Part shown: in pieces, positions 1 to 8,726 of the stretch
Numbering within the stretch: position 1 is the first letter of the stretch
Layout of the letters: the number at the start of each line of letters is the position of its first letter
From: Parvularculaceae bacterium
Lineage (GTDB): Bacteria > Pseudomonadota > Alphaproteobacteria > Caulobacterales > Parvularculaceae
Direction of reading: 5' to 3'
Assembly (NCBI GenBank): GCA_013389105.1
Contig: JACADZ010000004.1
Span: 62,001 to 126,000, forward strand
Length of the DNA stretch: 64,000 bases
Notes under the pieces: model-generated
Seen by the model: the letters and a program-made list of their open reading frames with translations, nothing else
Told to the model about the DNA's origin: nothing
Database searches by the model: none
Made by a program: the position numbers and the translations under genes

Positions 1-296
1 GGCTATTACGAAATAAACTGGACGTTTCAGCGCCGACGCTGACCGGTTTTTACGTAAGTCCCGCGCGGCAGTCTGCGATGAGTTTCCGCCGGCGGCGGCC
101 TCGGGGCTGACCGGGCGTCAGTTGGGCCAGCGAGCCGCCAGGTTGAGCCGCTCGAGGCCCGCGTTAAATGCTGCCTCATCGGCAGGGGGCTCATAAACCG
201 CCCCCGAATTCGATCGGTTCTTGTCGGCGTCCAAACTCGTTCTTTCCAGCGGCGTGAACGGCGAGGACGGAATTGGCGCCCATGGACGTCCCGGCC
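1..296. other. Left edge, no gene supported
   Basis: No complete gene is visible. On the minus strand an open stretch runs from the end of the M20 peptidase gene to a TGA at 118-120. It ends in protein-like sequence (YEPPADEAAFNAGLERL) but has no ATG with a ribosome site in that frame. It may be the 3' remnant of a lost gene or chance. Confidence 0.3.
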
Positions 297-1772
297 TCAG
301 CGCCTGAACGCCTTCTTCGCAAGGCCGCTCAGCGAGAAGCCGGTCTTCGGCTGCTGCGCCGCGTGGGCGGCGACGACGCGCGCGACGGTTTCGGTCACGC
401 GCTTGCCGGTCGGGATGTGCAGGAATTCATTTGGTCCGTGCGCGTTGGAATGCGGTCCAAGGACTCCCGTGATCACGAACTGCGCCTTCGGGAAAACGCG
501 ACCGAGCATGCCCATGAAAGGGATGGTGCCGCCTTCGCCCATCATGGCCATGGGCTGGCCCCATGATTCCTTCGACGCGTCGGCAAGCGCCGCGAGAAGC
601 CAGGCTTGCGTCTCCGGCGCGTCCCAGCCGGCGCCGGGCTCCTCGAGCTCGAAGCTGACGCGGGCGCCGTAGGGCGGATCTTTTTCGAGAATCTTCTTCA
701 TCGCCGCCGCCGCCTTGTGCGGATCGACGCGCGGCGGAATGCGCATGGAAAGCTTGGCCGTCGTGAACGGGCGCAGCACGTTGCCGGCGTTGGCCGGCGG
801 CGGCGCGCCTTCAAGACCGACGACGGAAAGAGCGGGCCGCCACGTGCGATTGAGAATGAGTTCGACAAGATCGTCCGCAGCCGGACGCATGCCTTTGACG
901 AAAGGAAATTTCGAATAGACCGCGTCGCCGAGCGCCTTCGCGGCGATCTTCGCCTCGGCCTTGCGGTGCGGCGGGATCTCGACGCCGAGATCGGGCAGGA
1001 GCACTTTACCCGTCTCCGGATCGTCGAGGCGATTGAGCAGTTGCCGCAGGATGCGGAAGCTCGACGGAACGACGCCGGAAGCATCGCCCGAGTGCACGCC
1101 CTCCTCCAGCACGTCGACGCGCAATGTTCCCCCGACAAGGCCGCGCAGCGATGTCGTCAGCCACAGCCGGTCATAGTCGCCGCAGCCTGAGTCGAGGCAG
1201 ACGACGAGCGCCACCTCCCCGAGCTTTCCAGCGAGCTTCTCCATATAGGCCGGGAGATCGGGGGAACCGGATTCCTCCGAGGCCTCGATGACGATGACGG
1301 CGCGCGCATGGTCGACCCCTTGCGCCCTGAGCGCAAGGAGCGCGGTCAAGGCGCCGAAGATCGCATAGCCGTCGTCGGCGCCGCCGCGCCCATAGAGCTT
1401 GTCGCCTTCGAGCACCGGAACCCACGGCCCCTTGCCCGCGGCCCAGCCGGTCATTTCCGGTTGCTTGTCGAGATGGCCGTAGAGGAGCACGGTCTCGGAC
1501 CCGGTCCCCGGCACATCGATGACAATCAGGGGCGTGCGGCCCTCGAGCCGCAGGACTTCGAGCGTGGCGCCGGGGAGCGCCGACAGCTTGCCGCGCGCCC
1601 AGTTCGTCAGCTGCTCGACAGCCTTTTCCATGTGGCCGTGTTTGGCCCAATCGGCGTCGAAGGCCGGCGACTTGTTGGGGATGCGGATGTAATCGACGAG
1701 AGAAGGCACGACCTCGTCGCGCCAGATGCGATCGACAAATTGCTTGAGACGCGGTTGCGACAATTGCGGCAC
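297..1772 (-). CDS. M20-family metallopeptidase (dipeptidase-like)
   Basis: A di-zinc exopeptidase, probably a cytosolic dipeptidase (491 aa, normal length; no signal peptide). The metal ligands of the M20 fold are visible: GHLDKQP (H100, D102), GRGGADDGYA (about D134), the catalytic/ligand pair in EASEESGS (E166, E167), CLDSGC (D194) and a late His in GPHSNAHGPNEF. The insert between residues about 210 and 380 fits the lid/dimerisation domain. The gene is divergent from the alkylsulfatase, with about 130 bp between the two starts. Family is certain; the substrate (dipeptide, carnosine-like or acylated amino acid) cannot be read. Confidence 0.9.
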   Translation of the reverse strand: MPQLSQPRLKQFVDRIWRDEVVPSLVDYIRIPNKSPAFDADWAKHGHMEKAVEQLTNWARGKLSALPGATLEVLRLEGRTPLIVIDVPGTGSETVLLYGHLDKQPEMTGWAAGKGPWVPVLEGDKLYGRGGADDGYAIFGALTALLALRAQGVDHARAVIVIEASEESGSPDLPAYMEKLAGKLGEVALVVCLDSGCGDYDRLWLTTSLRGLVGGTLRVDVLEEGVHSGDASGVVPSSFRILRQLLNRLDDPETGKVLLPDLGVEIPPHRKAEAKIAAKALGDAVYSKFPFVKGMRPAADDLVELILNRTWRPALSVVGLEGAPPPANAGNVLRPFTTAKLSMRIPPRVDPHKAAAAMKKILEKDPPYGARVSFELEEPGAGWDAPETQAWLLAALADASKESWGQPMAMMGEGGTIPFMGMLGRVFPKAQFVITGVLGPHSNAHGPNEFLHIPTGKRVTETVARVVAAHAAQQPKTGFSLSGLAKKAFRR

Positions 1773-1877
1773 GTGAACCCCTGAGCGACCATGCCAGGGA
1801 CCTTAGGAGCGATCGCGCCCCGGGCCAAGGCTCGCGAACTGCGGCGAAGTCTTGCGCCCGGACTGCGGGCCGCCGCC

Positions 1878-1893
1878 AAATTGGGGCCAATTT
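1878..1893. promoter_or_regulatory. Inverted repeat before the alkylsulfatase gene
   Basis: A perfect 7-bp inverted repeat, AAATTGG-GG-CCAATTT, lies directly before the GGAGG ribosome site (1895-1899) of the alkylsulfatase gene and inside the divergent intergenic region. It is AT-rich against a GC-rich background. It could be a repressor operator or an mRNA hairpin at the ribosome site. Confidence 0.45.
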
Positions 1894-1904
1894 TGGAGGT
1901 CTTG

Positions 1905-3872
1905 ATGCATCTGCGCCGCTTAATCGCCCTCTGCGCGCTTGCCGCAGCGCCGCTCGCCGCGCTTGCCGCGCCGCCGGCCTCCGAGGCGACGATCGCCGCA
2001 AACGCCGCCGTCGCCGAGACGCTCCCGGAAGATCGCGAGGATGAAGACTTCGTGAGCCGCGGCTTCATTGCCGCATGGCCCGAGCCCGATATACGCAATG
2101 CGGCCGGCGACATCGTCTGGAGCTTCGCGGCCTATGATTTCGTCAAAGGCGAGGCGCCGGCGAGCGTCAATCCGAGCCTTTGGCGGCATGCGAGGCTGCT
2201 GGCGAAGCACGGGCTCTTCAAGGTTCACGAGCGCATCTACCAGGTGCGCGGTTTTGACGTGTCCAACATGTCGATCATCCTTGGACGGAAGGGCCTCATC
2301 GTCGTCGATCCGCTGACGAGCGTCGAGACGGCGGCGGCGGCCCTGACGCTCGCGCGCGAAACGCTGGGCGACCGACCCGTGACCGCGGTCGTCTACACGC
2401 ACAGCCACGCCGATCACTTCGCCGGCGTCCGGGGCGTGGTCGACGGCGCCGACGTCGCGGCGGGCCGCGTGCGCATCATCGCGCCCGAGCATTTCCTCGA
2501 AGAGGCCCTCGCAGAAAACGTCATCGCCGGTCCCGCGATGACCCGCAGGGCCGGCTACCAGTTCGGCTCAGGCCTCTCGCCCGGGCCGGAAGGCCAGATG
2601 ACCTCCGGGATCGGCCGCGGCATCGCCGGCGGCCGGCGCTCGCTCATCGCGCCGACGGAAACCATCGCCCGCAACGGCGAGACTCGCGTCATTGACGGCG
2701 TGACCTTCATCTTCCAGCTGACGCCGAACACCGAGGCGCCGGCGGAGATGAACTTTTTCCTCCCCGAGTTCGGCGCGCTCTGCCTTGCAGAAAACGCCAA
2801 CGTGTCGATGCACAACATTCTGACGCCGAGGGGCGCCCTCGTGCGCGACGCCAAGGTCTGGGCCGACGGCCTCACAAAATCGCTGGAGCTCTTCGGCCCC
2901 CGTGCGGAGCTGATGTTCGCCAGCCATGGCTGGCCGCGCTTCGGGGCTCCGCGGGTACGGGATTATATCGAGAGCCATCGCGACGCGTACAAGTATCTCC
3001 ACGACCAGACCGTCCGCATGATGAACATGGGCATGACGGGCGAGGAGATCGCGGAGGAGATCCGCCTGCCCGACGCGCTCGAGGCGCGCTGGTTCAACCG
3101 CGGCTATTACGGGACGATGAAGCACAACGCCCGCGCCGTCTACCAGCGCTATCTTGGATGGTATGACGGCAATCCGGCGCGCTTCGACGCGCTGCCGCGG
3201 GCGGACTCGGCCGCGCTCTATGTCGAGGCCATGGGCGGCGCGAAGAAGGTGCTGAAGCGCGCGCGGACGGCGGCCGGACGCGGCGAGTATCGCTGGGCGG
3301 CGGAACTGCTCGATCGCCTCGTCTTCGCCGAACCGGTCAACTTGGAGGCGCGCCGCCTGCTCGCCGAGGCGCATGCGCAGATGGCCTACCAGGCCGAGAG
3401 CGCCATCTGGCGCAATATGTTCCTCTCGGCCGCGCGCGAACTGACCGATGGAGTCGCGCAGACTTCGGGTGAAAACGTCAGTCTCGACTTCGTCGCCGCG
3501 ACGCCGAGCGCGATGCTTTTCGACCTTCTCGCGGTGCGCCTCAATCCCGAACGCGCGCGCGCCGCCGCGCCAGACGTGCCGCTCGCTCTCAACATCGCTT
3601 TCCCGGACCGCGGCGAGCGATTCGCGCTCACCGTGCGAAACGGCGTTCTCATCCACGCGGCCGGCGCGCACGAGAAGCCGGCGGTCACCGTAAGGATCGC
3701 GCGGCCGCTGTTCCTCGCCGCCATGCTGGCGCCGCAGGGCGCCACGCCGAACGCCGCCGCCGGGTTGATCGACCTGTCGCCGCCGGAGGTCGCCGGCGAC
3801 GCATCGCGTTGGGAGACGTTCCGCACGCTGTTCGACGCGCCCGATCCCCGCTTTGCGATCGTCACGCCGTAA
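1905..3872 (+). CDS. SdsA/YjcS-type alkyl sulfatase (MBL fold)
   Basis: Predicted class III alkylsulfatase, which hydrolyses alkyl sulfate esters such as SDS to alcohol and sulfate. The start at 1905 (655 aa) is chosen over an upstream in-frame ATG at 1791 because GGAGG sits 5 bp before it and the protein then opens with a signal peptide (MHLRRLIALCALAAAPLAAL). The metallo-beta-lactamase zinc motif is THSHADH (about residues 165-171). Next come the dimerisation region (SHRDAYKYLHDQTVRMM onwards) and a C-terminal SCP2-like domain (about 540-655) as in SdsA1. It is probably periplasmic and stands alone as a transcription unit. Confidence 0.88.
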   Translation: MHLRRLIALCALAAAPLAALAAPPASEATIAANAAVAETLPEDREDEDFVSRGFIAAWPEPDIRNAAGDIVWSFAAYDFVKGEAPASVNPSLWRHARLLAKHGLFKVHERIYQVRGFDVSNMSIILGRKGLIVVDPLTSVETAAAALTLARETLGDRPVTAVVYTHSHADHFAGVRGVVDGADVAAGRVRIIAPEHFLEEALAENVIAGPAMTRRAGYQFGSGLSPGPEGQMTSGIGRGIAGGRRSLIAPTETIARNGETRVIDGVTFIFQLTPNTEAPAEMNFFLPEFGALCLAENANVSMHNILTPRGALVRDAKVWADGLTKSLELFGPRAELMFASHGWPRFGAPRVRDYIESHRDAYKYLHDQTVRMMNMGMTGEEIAEEIRLPDALEARWFNRGYYGTMKHNARAVYQRYLGWYDGNPARFDALPRADSAALYVEAMGGAKKVLKRARTAAGRGEYRWAAELLDRLVFAEPVNLEARRLLAEAHAQMAYQAESAIWRNMFLSAARELTDGVAQTSGENVSLDFVAATPSAMLFDLLAVRLNPERARAAAPDVPLALNIAFPDRGERFALTVRNGVLIHAAGAHEKPAVTVRIARPLFLAAMLAPQGATPNAAAGLIDLSPPEVAGDASRWETFRTLFDAPDPRFAIVTP

Positions 3873-3881
3873 GCGCGGGGG

Positions 3882-5498
3882 TCAGTCGAATAGACGGACC
3901 TGCGCCCGGAGCGACACCCGCATGTCGGGCGCCTCGTCTGTCGCGCCGAACGAGGTGTTGAGGTTGAGGCGAATGCGGTCGTTGAGCGTGTAGGAGCCGC
4001 CGAACAGGAACGAGCCGACCATAGAAGGCTGCTGGCTCGTCTCGACGAAGGCGCCGGGCGTCCCGATCGATTCGAGAACCGTCCGTGTCGAGAAGAAGGC
4101 GCTCTGGTCGTAGCCGAAGCTGAACGAGAACCGATCGTTCACGGCGAGGCCGACGCCGATGCTGGCGCGGATGGCGTCGCCCGGGCTCACTTCGCGAATG
4201 TAGAAATCGTCAAACACGGTGTCGGGCCGCGTCGTCATGTTCATCTGGTAGCCGATATTCGCGAAGACGACCGCCGGATCGGAAGGCAGGATGAAGGTCG
4301 CGCTCGGCTCGATCGTCCAGAAGCCCGAGCCCGACGGCAGTTCGAGTTCGAGCCCGCGCGAGTCGCGATCGACTTCGAACGGTCCCTCGCCCGTCGGCGC
4401 CTTGGCGCGAAGGTTGAGGACCGTGAACGGGAAGTTGCGGCCGCCGGTCAACTGGTAATGGATGCCGACTTCGGCGTCGCCGAGCCCGCCGCCGTTCAGC
4501 TCTCGGAACACTGACGATCCGTCGTCGATTGCGATGCCCGAAATGCGGTCGTTGCGGTTGACCCATGTGCCGCGCGCGTCGATCTCGAGCCTGTCAGTGA
4601 CGCCGTAACGAAGCCCCAGACCCGCCGTCCGTGCGCGGCGATCCGAATCGGTCGCTTCGATGGCGCCGATCAGGATGGCGTCGACGATCTCGATGCCCTG
4701 GAAGAAGAAGCGGTTGTCCGAGGTGACCGTGTAGTCGAAGGAGGGTTCGGCGTACAAAGCGCCCTTCGGCGTCAGGATGCCGCCGACGTCGTTCAGCACC
4801 GCGACTTCCGGCCGGTCGTCCTCGTTGGCCGGGCGTACGCCGACTTCCTGAGGCGTCCCGGTCTTCTCGACGTTGTCGGCGCGCTGCTGCTTGACCGCCC
4901 GATCGGTGACGTCGGGACGCGATTCCGGCGATGGCCCCGGGGGGGTCGCCGCGGCGACCTTGACGGCCGGCGCGCCATCCTTGGCGGGAACCTCGTTTTG
5001 CGCCATGGCGGCGCCGGCTGGAGCCGCGGGCGCCGCGCCCGGCACGGCGAGCCGCTGGCCGACGCGCAATGCATAGGGCGCACGGAGATTGTTGGCCGCG
5101 GCGAGGTCCGCCACCGACACGCTAAAGCGGGTCGCCAGCGCGCCGAGCGTGTCGCCGCTTTTCACGACATAGCCGCCGGACATGTCCGCCGCCGCGAGCG
5201 TGGCGCCGCGGGCGTCGATCGAAGCGATGGCCCCCTTGAGCGCGCCCTCGAGCATGGCGATTTTCTTTTGCTGATCTTCAAGGAGCTTGGTCTGCCGCGC
5301 GAGCGCCTGCTCGGCTTCGTCGAGACGCAGCGTCTGCAGCGCGATGATGTCCCGCAGGTAGACGAGTTCCTCCTCGATGGAAGGCTTTTGCGGCGCCGCC
5401 GCGGCCGGCGTCGCCGTCGCCTGGTCCGCACCCAAGGCCGCCATCGGCGCCGCAACCACCGCCGCAAGCGCCGTCATCCCCAGCAATTTCGACTTCAT
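3882..5498 (-). CDS. Coiled-coil / LysM / outer-membrane beta-barrel protein
   Basis: Envelope protein of 538 aa. Order of parts: signal peptide (1-23, cleavage near ALGA), coiled coil (about 40-90, EEELVYLRDIIALQTLRLDE), one LysM peptidoglycan-binding domain (about 110-153, YVVKSGDTLGALATRFSV), a Pro/Ala linker (155-230), then a C-terminal half of alternating beta-strands that reads like an outer-membrane barrel (about 235-538). It lies 12 bp behind the sigma-54 activator gene, so the two are probably co-transcribed. AGGGAA precedes the ATG. The anchor-plus-barrel layout suggests a cell-wall-linked channel or secretion pore; no substrate can be read. Confidence 0.7.
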   Translation of the reverse strand: MKSKLLGMTALAAVVAAPMAALGADQATATPAAAAPQKPSIEEELVYLRDIIALQTLRLDEAEQALARQTKLLEDQQKKIAMLEGALKGAIASIDARGATLAAADMSGGYVVKSGDTLGALATRFSVSVADLAAANNLRAPYALRVGQRLAVPGAAPAAPAGAAMAQNEVPAKDGAPAVKVAAATPPGPSPESRPDVTDRAVKQQRADNVEKTGTPQEVGVRPANEDDRPEVAVLNDVGGILTPKGALYAEPSFDYTVTSDNRFFFQGIEIVDAILIGAIEATDSDRRARTAGLGLRYGVTDRLEIDARGTWVNRNDRISGIAIDDGSSVFRELNGGGLGDAEVGIHYQLTGGRNFPFTVLNLRAKAPTGEGPFEVDRDSRGLELELPSGSGFWTIEPSATFILPSDPAVVFANIGYQMNMTTRPDTVFDDFYIREVSPGDAIRASIGVGLAVNDRFSFSFGYDQSAFFSTRTVLESIGTPGAFVETSQQPSMVGSFLFGGSYTLNDRIRLNLNTSFGATDEAPDMRVSLRAQVRLFD

Positions 5499-5510
5499 TT
5501 TCCCTGAACC

Positions 5511-6668
5511 TCAATCTTCAAGCATCGAACGCAATTCGCCGCGCAGCCGCTCATACTCCGCCGTGACCCCGCCGGCGCCGAATTCCTTGGTCATCGCATG
5601 TACTGAACTTCGCGAGCGACCGGCGAGCTCCGCCGCCTTCACTACATTGCCTCCGGTTTGTTTGAGCGCCTTGAGAACGGCGAACCGCCCCACGAGTTCC
5701 TTCGCCGTCGAGACGTCGACCGTCTTCGACGCGCTCTTGCGCTCGGCGGGCGCGATTCCAACGTGCTCGGCGAGAATCTTGCCGCCGCGCGCGTGAACGA
5801 GCGCGCGCTGAACGATGTTGCGCAATTCGCGAATATTGCCCGGATAGAGATAGGCCTTGAGCCGGTCGGCCGCCTTCGGCGTCAAGTACGCGTTGCGCAG
5901 GCGCTCGTCTTCGTGGGTCCTGATGAAATGCTCGGCGATTTCGACCGCGTCGTCGCCGCGCTCGCGCAGCGGCGGCGCGTCGATCGAGAGCACGTTGATC
6001 CGGTAGAAGAGGTCGCGGCGGAAAGTGCCTGCCTCGACATTGCGCGCGAGGTCGATATTGGTGGCCGAGATCAGCCGGAAGTCGGTCTTGACGCCCTGGC
6101 GGGAGCCGATCTTGGCCGCGACCCCGTCATCGAGGACGCGCAGCAGCTGGGTTTGCACCGACATGGGCGCATCGCCGATCTCGTCGAGGAACAGCGAGCC
6201 GCCGTCGGCCGCGACGAACGCGCCCTCGCGCTCGGCGACGGCCCCGGTGAAAGCGCCCTTGGTGTGGCCGAAGAGCTCGGCGCCCGCGAGGGTCTCCGGG
6301 ACCGCGCCGGCGTTCAGCGCGATGAAAGGTCGGCCGCGGCGCGCCGAAAGGCGGTGAAGTTCGCGCGCGATCAACTCCTTACCGGCGCCGGTTTCGCCGG
6401 TCAGCAGAACCGGAGAATCGTACTCGGCGTAGAGACGGATCTGCTCGCGCAGCGCCGCCGCGCGCGGACTCGACCCGATGATGACGTCGCTGATGTCACG
6501 CGCATCCGGAATGGGCGCCGCGCGCCCGAAGGCGAGCCTTTCTGGTTTCCCCGAACGCCGAAGGTCAGGCCCGCGCCATTCGATGTCGCGAATGACCGCC
6601 CCGTCCTTTTCGTATCGGAGGTAACCTTCGCCGCCGGAGCGACCAAGGCCGTCGCCGTCTGGATCCAT
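5511..6668 (-). CDS. Sigma-54-dependent activator (PspF-like, no receiver)
   Basis: Bacterial enhancer-binding protein. The AAA+ core carries Walker A (GETGAGKE, about 91-98), the sigma-54 contact loop GAFTGA (138-143), Walker B (SLFLDEIG, about 158-165) and the arginine-finger region (DLFYRINVL). The C-terminus has a Fis-type helix-turn-helix (GGNVVKAAELAGRSRSSVHA). The N-terminus is only about 65 residues and holds no receiver, GAF or PAS domain, so activity is probably set by protein level or a partner, as for PspF. I chose the ATG at 6668 (385 aa) because GGGGGAA sits just before it; a TTG 18 bp upstream is the alternative. The LysM-barrel gene follows by 12 bp. Confidence 0.85.
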   Translation of the reverse strand: MDPDGDGLGRSGGEGYLRYEKDGAVIRDIEWRGPDLRRSGKPERLAFGRAAPIPDARDISDVIIGSSPRAAALREQIRLYAEYDSPVLLTGETGAGKELIARELHRLSARRGRPFIALNAGAVPETLAGAELFGHTKGAFTGAVAEREGAFVAADGGSLFLDEIGDAPMSVQTQLLRVLDDGVAAKIGSRQGVKTDFRLISATNIDLARNVEAGTFRRDLFYRINVLSIDAPPLRERGDDAVEIAEHFIRTHEDERLRNAYLTPKAADRLKAYLYPGNIRELRNIVQRALVHARGGKILAEHVGIAPAERKSASKTVDVSTAKELVGRFAVLKALKQTGGNVVKAAELAGRSRSSVHAMTKEFGAGGVTAEYERLRGELRSMLED

Positions 6669-6718
6669 TTGTTCCCCCAAGAACAATGGAGATGTCAGAA
6701 GTCAGTGCTGGACCGAAC

Positions 6719-6737
6719 CTTACGCTACGACCGTAAG
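6719..6737. promoter_or_regulatory. Inverted repeat upstream of the sigma-54 activator
   Basis: CTTACG-N7-CGTAAG, a perfect 6-bp inverted repeat, about 50 bp upstream of the activator's start. Position and spacing suit a dimer-binding operator, possibly for autoregulation. No convincing sigma-54 promoter (GG-N10-GC) was found between it and the gene. Confidence 0.35.
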
Positions 6738-6988
6738 CAAAAAACGGGCCTCTTCTCCCACCTCTCCCACCATCCCATCCTGGCCGCGAACCAGCCTTCC
6801 GCCCTCGCCGTCCAGGACCCTTCCAAGGCTAAACCTAAATCTCCTGGAATCAACCCCGCCGCATTAAATTAATCTCGCGAACCCCTTGAACCGCGCGCAT
6901 TTTTCAATGCGACGGCGACCTGGATCACAGGGCTGCAACTGCCCGGAGAGGGCTGGGATTTTTCCCCAGCCGCCTTTCGCCCTGCCGC
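6738..6988. other. Intergenic, no gene seen
   Basis: Together with the activator leader this is a stretch of about 320 bp between the activator and the next gene. No open frame here has both a start site and protein-like composition. It should hold the promoter of the activator/LysM unit and the 3' end of the protease transcript. Confidence 0.5.
6951..6971 (-). terminator. Stem-loop after the trypsin-like protease gene
   Basis: GGCTGGG and CCCAGCC form a 7-bp GC-rich stem around a 7-nt AT-rich loop, 18 bp past the protease stop codon. No clear U-run follows on the minus strand, so it is at best an atypical terminator or a 3'-end stabiliser. Confidence 0.35.
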
Positions 6989-8674
6989 TCAGTCGGGCTC
7001 GAGCTCGATGTAACGCTCACCGTCGCAATCCTCTTTCGGGGCGACCGAGAGCGCGCAGGCGACCCGGCCGAGCGCTTGCTGCGCCGCATGATAAATTCCT
7101 TCCGCCGCAGCCGGGGCGGCCGGGGCCTCGGCGTACGAGGCCGCGACGATCTCCGCCGCCGCCGGCCAGGAGATCGAGCCGGCGAAAAAGTCTGGGCTGC
7201 CCGGATCGCAGTCGGCGTCGCGGCGGAAGATGAGATGGTACTCGTCCGTTCGCAGAGCTTCCGCTTCGAGACGAAGCTCGAAAGAGGCTCGCGGCTTTTG
7301 CGTGGCGAGCCGGCTTTCTCCCTTCCGGCGCCAGTAGGTCGCAAGCCTGCACGACCCCGACCGCGAACGCAGCGAATAGTCATAGGCGAACAGGACTGCC
7401 TCGAGGGAGCGATCGACGCTGATCCAAGTCTCGGCGTACTGCCCGCGTTCGTCGATCCGGAAGGCGCCGCCCGCCGCCGCCGCGTCCGGCGCCGCGACCC
7501 GGTAGCTGTCGACAGGATCCCGGAACTTCAAGTCTTCGATGATCTTGGCGAACGGCGGCTCGGTCCCGGCGATGTCGCCGACCTTCGGCGCCGGATCGAC
7601 GCCCGGACGGGCGTACTCCATGTAAAACGACCAGGGCAGCGCGTCCTTGGTGCGCGCCCAGTGCGTCAGGGTCTTTGACCAGGCCGGCAGGAAGAGCTCA
7701 TTCACGCGGCGCGTCTCGCGCTCCGGCGCGAGGAGATCGTAGAGCACGTCGGCGCGTTGGGCGGCGCCGTCGGCGTTGGAGCTGATCGATTCAATTCCGT
7801 GCGTGTGGACGCCGACCACTTCGCCCCTGGCGTTGATGACCGGGCTCCCGCTCGATCCGCCCGCGGTCGAAAGGCGGTGAATGATGAGATTGGCGACTCG
7901 CGGGTCGGGGTCCTCGCCCGCCGCGTCGAGTGGCGGCATGACCGCGGCGATGACGCCGCGATCAATGCGCGAAATAGCGGCGTCGGCGGCGAAGCCGTCG
8001 TCGAGCGTGTCGTAGGGGTAGCCGATAATGGCGATGGCCCCGCCTGCGGCGAGCCTCAGGAGGTCCTCTTCGGGTGCGAGCGGCAGGTTCGGCCCAAGTC
8101 GATTGGCGCCGCTCTTAGAATCGATCGGATCGACGGTGATGAGCCCCGCGTCGAAGGCGAGATCGCGCACGGGCGCCGCCTGCGGAGAATAGATCGAGGA
8201 GTTCTTACGCGTCGGTTGATAGGACTCGACCAGGATCCGGAAAGCGCTGAAACCGGCGTGGACGCGCTTGGACGCGACCTTGATCGGGGATCTGAGATTT
8301 CGGTTGAGGATGAGAACTTCCGCTTTCGGATCGTCAAGCGGGAGCGATTCCGCCGTGTGTCCCGCCGTCGCGAGAAGGCCCTTGTCGCGATCGACCACGA
8401 AAGCCGTGCCGCGCGGCGCCCCGTTGACGACGATGAGATAGACGGACGCGCTCGCCGCAGCGAGCGTCTCCTGATCGATGACCGCCGACAGAGCGGCGCG
8501 GGCCTCGTCGCGCGCGACTGCAACTTCAGCCTTGAGCGCGGCGACTTCGTCGCGGGTCTTCCTGAGGTCTTCGCGGCGCAACCATTCGGAGAAGGCGAGC
8601 GCGCCTGCGACCGCCGCGACGCCCGCGAGCGCGAGCGCCCCCGAAACGCCGAATCCCCTGCTGAATTTGCTCAT
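6989..8674 (-). CDS. Membrane-anchored trypsin-like serine protease
   Basis: 561-aa S1-type endopeptidase. An N-terminal hydrophobic helix (about 9-29) is followed by a short coiled coil (about 35-68), so the protein is probably anchored with its protease in the periplasm. The catalytic triad is readable: H106 (ATAGHTAES), D175 (AFDAGLITVD) and S277 (AGGSSGSPVI). The roughly 200-residue C-terminal region (about 345-561) matches no domain I recognise; it has no PDZ signature, unlike DegP. The rhomboid gene lies 52 bp upstream in the same orientation. Confidence 0.82.
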   Translation of the reverse strand: MSKFSRGFGVSGALALAGVAAVAGALAFSEWLRREDLRKTRDEVAALKAEVAVARDEARAALSAVIDQETLAAASASVYLIVVNGAPRGTAFVVDRDKGLLATAGHTAESLPLDDPKAEVLILNRNLRSPIKVASKRVHAGFSAFRILVESYQPTRKNSSIYSPQAAPVRDLAFDAGLITVDPIDSKSGANRLGPNLPLAPEEDLLRLAAGGAIAIIGYPYDTLDDGFAADAAISRIDRGVIAAVMPPLDAAGEDPDPRVANLIIHRLSTAGGSSGSPVINARGEVVGVHTHGIESISSNADGAAQRADVLYDLLAPERETRRVNELFLPAWSKTLTHWARTKDALPWSFYMEYARPGVDPAPKVGDIAGTEPPFAKIIEDLKFRDPVDSYRVAAPDAAAAGGAFRIDERGQYAETWISVDRSLEAVLFAYDYSLRSRSGSCRLATYWRRKGESRLATQKPRASFELRLEAEALRTDEYHLIFRRDADCDPGSPDFFAGSISWPAAAEIVAASYAEAPAAPAAAEGIYHAAQQALGRVACALSVAPKEDCDGERYIELEPD

Positions 8675-8726
8675 GAGCTACTCAACCAATCCGCATCAGC
8701 AGGCTAGCACCCGGGCGACGCCGACG

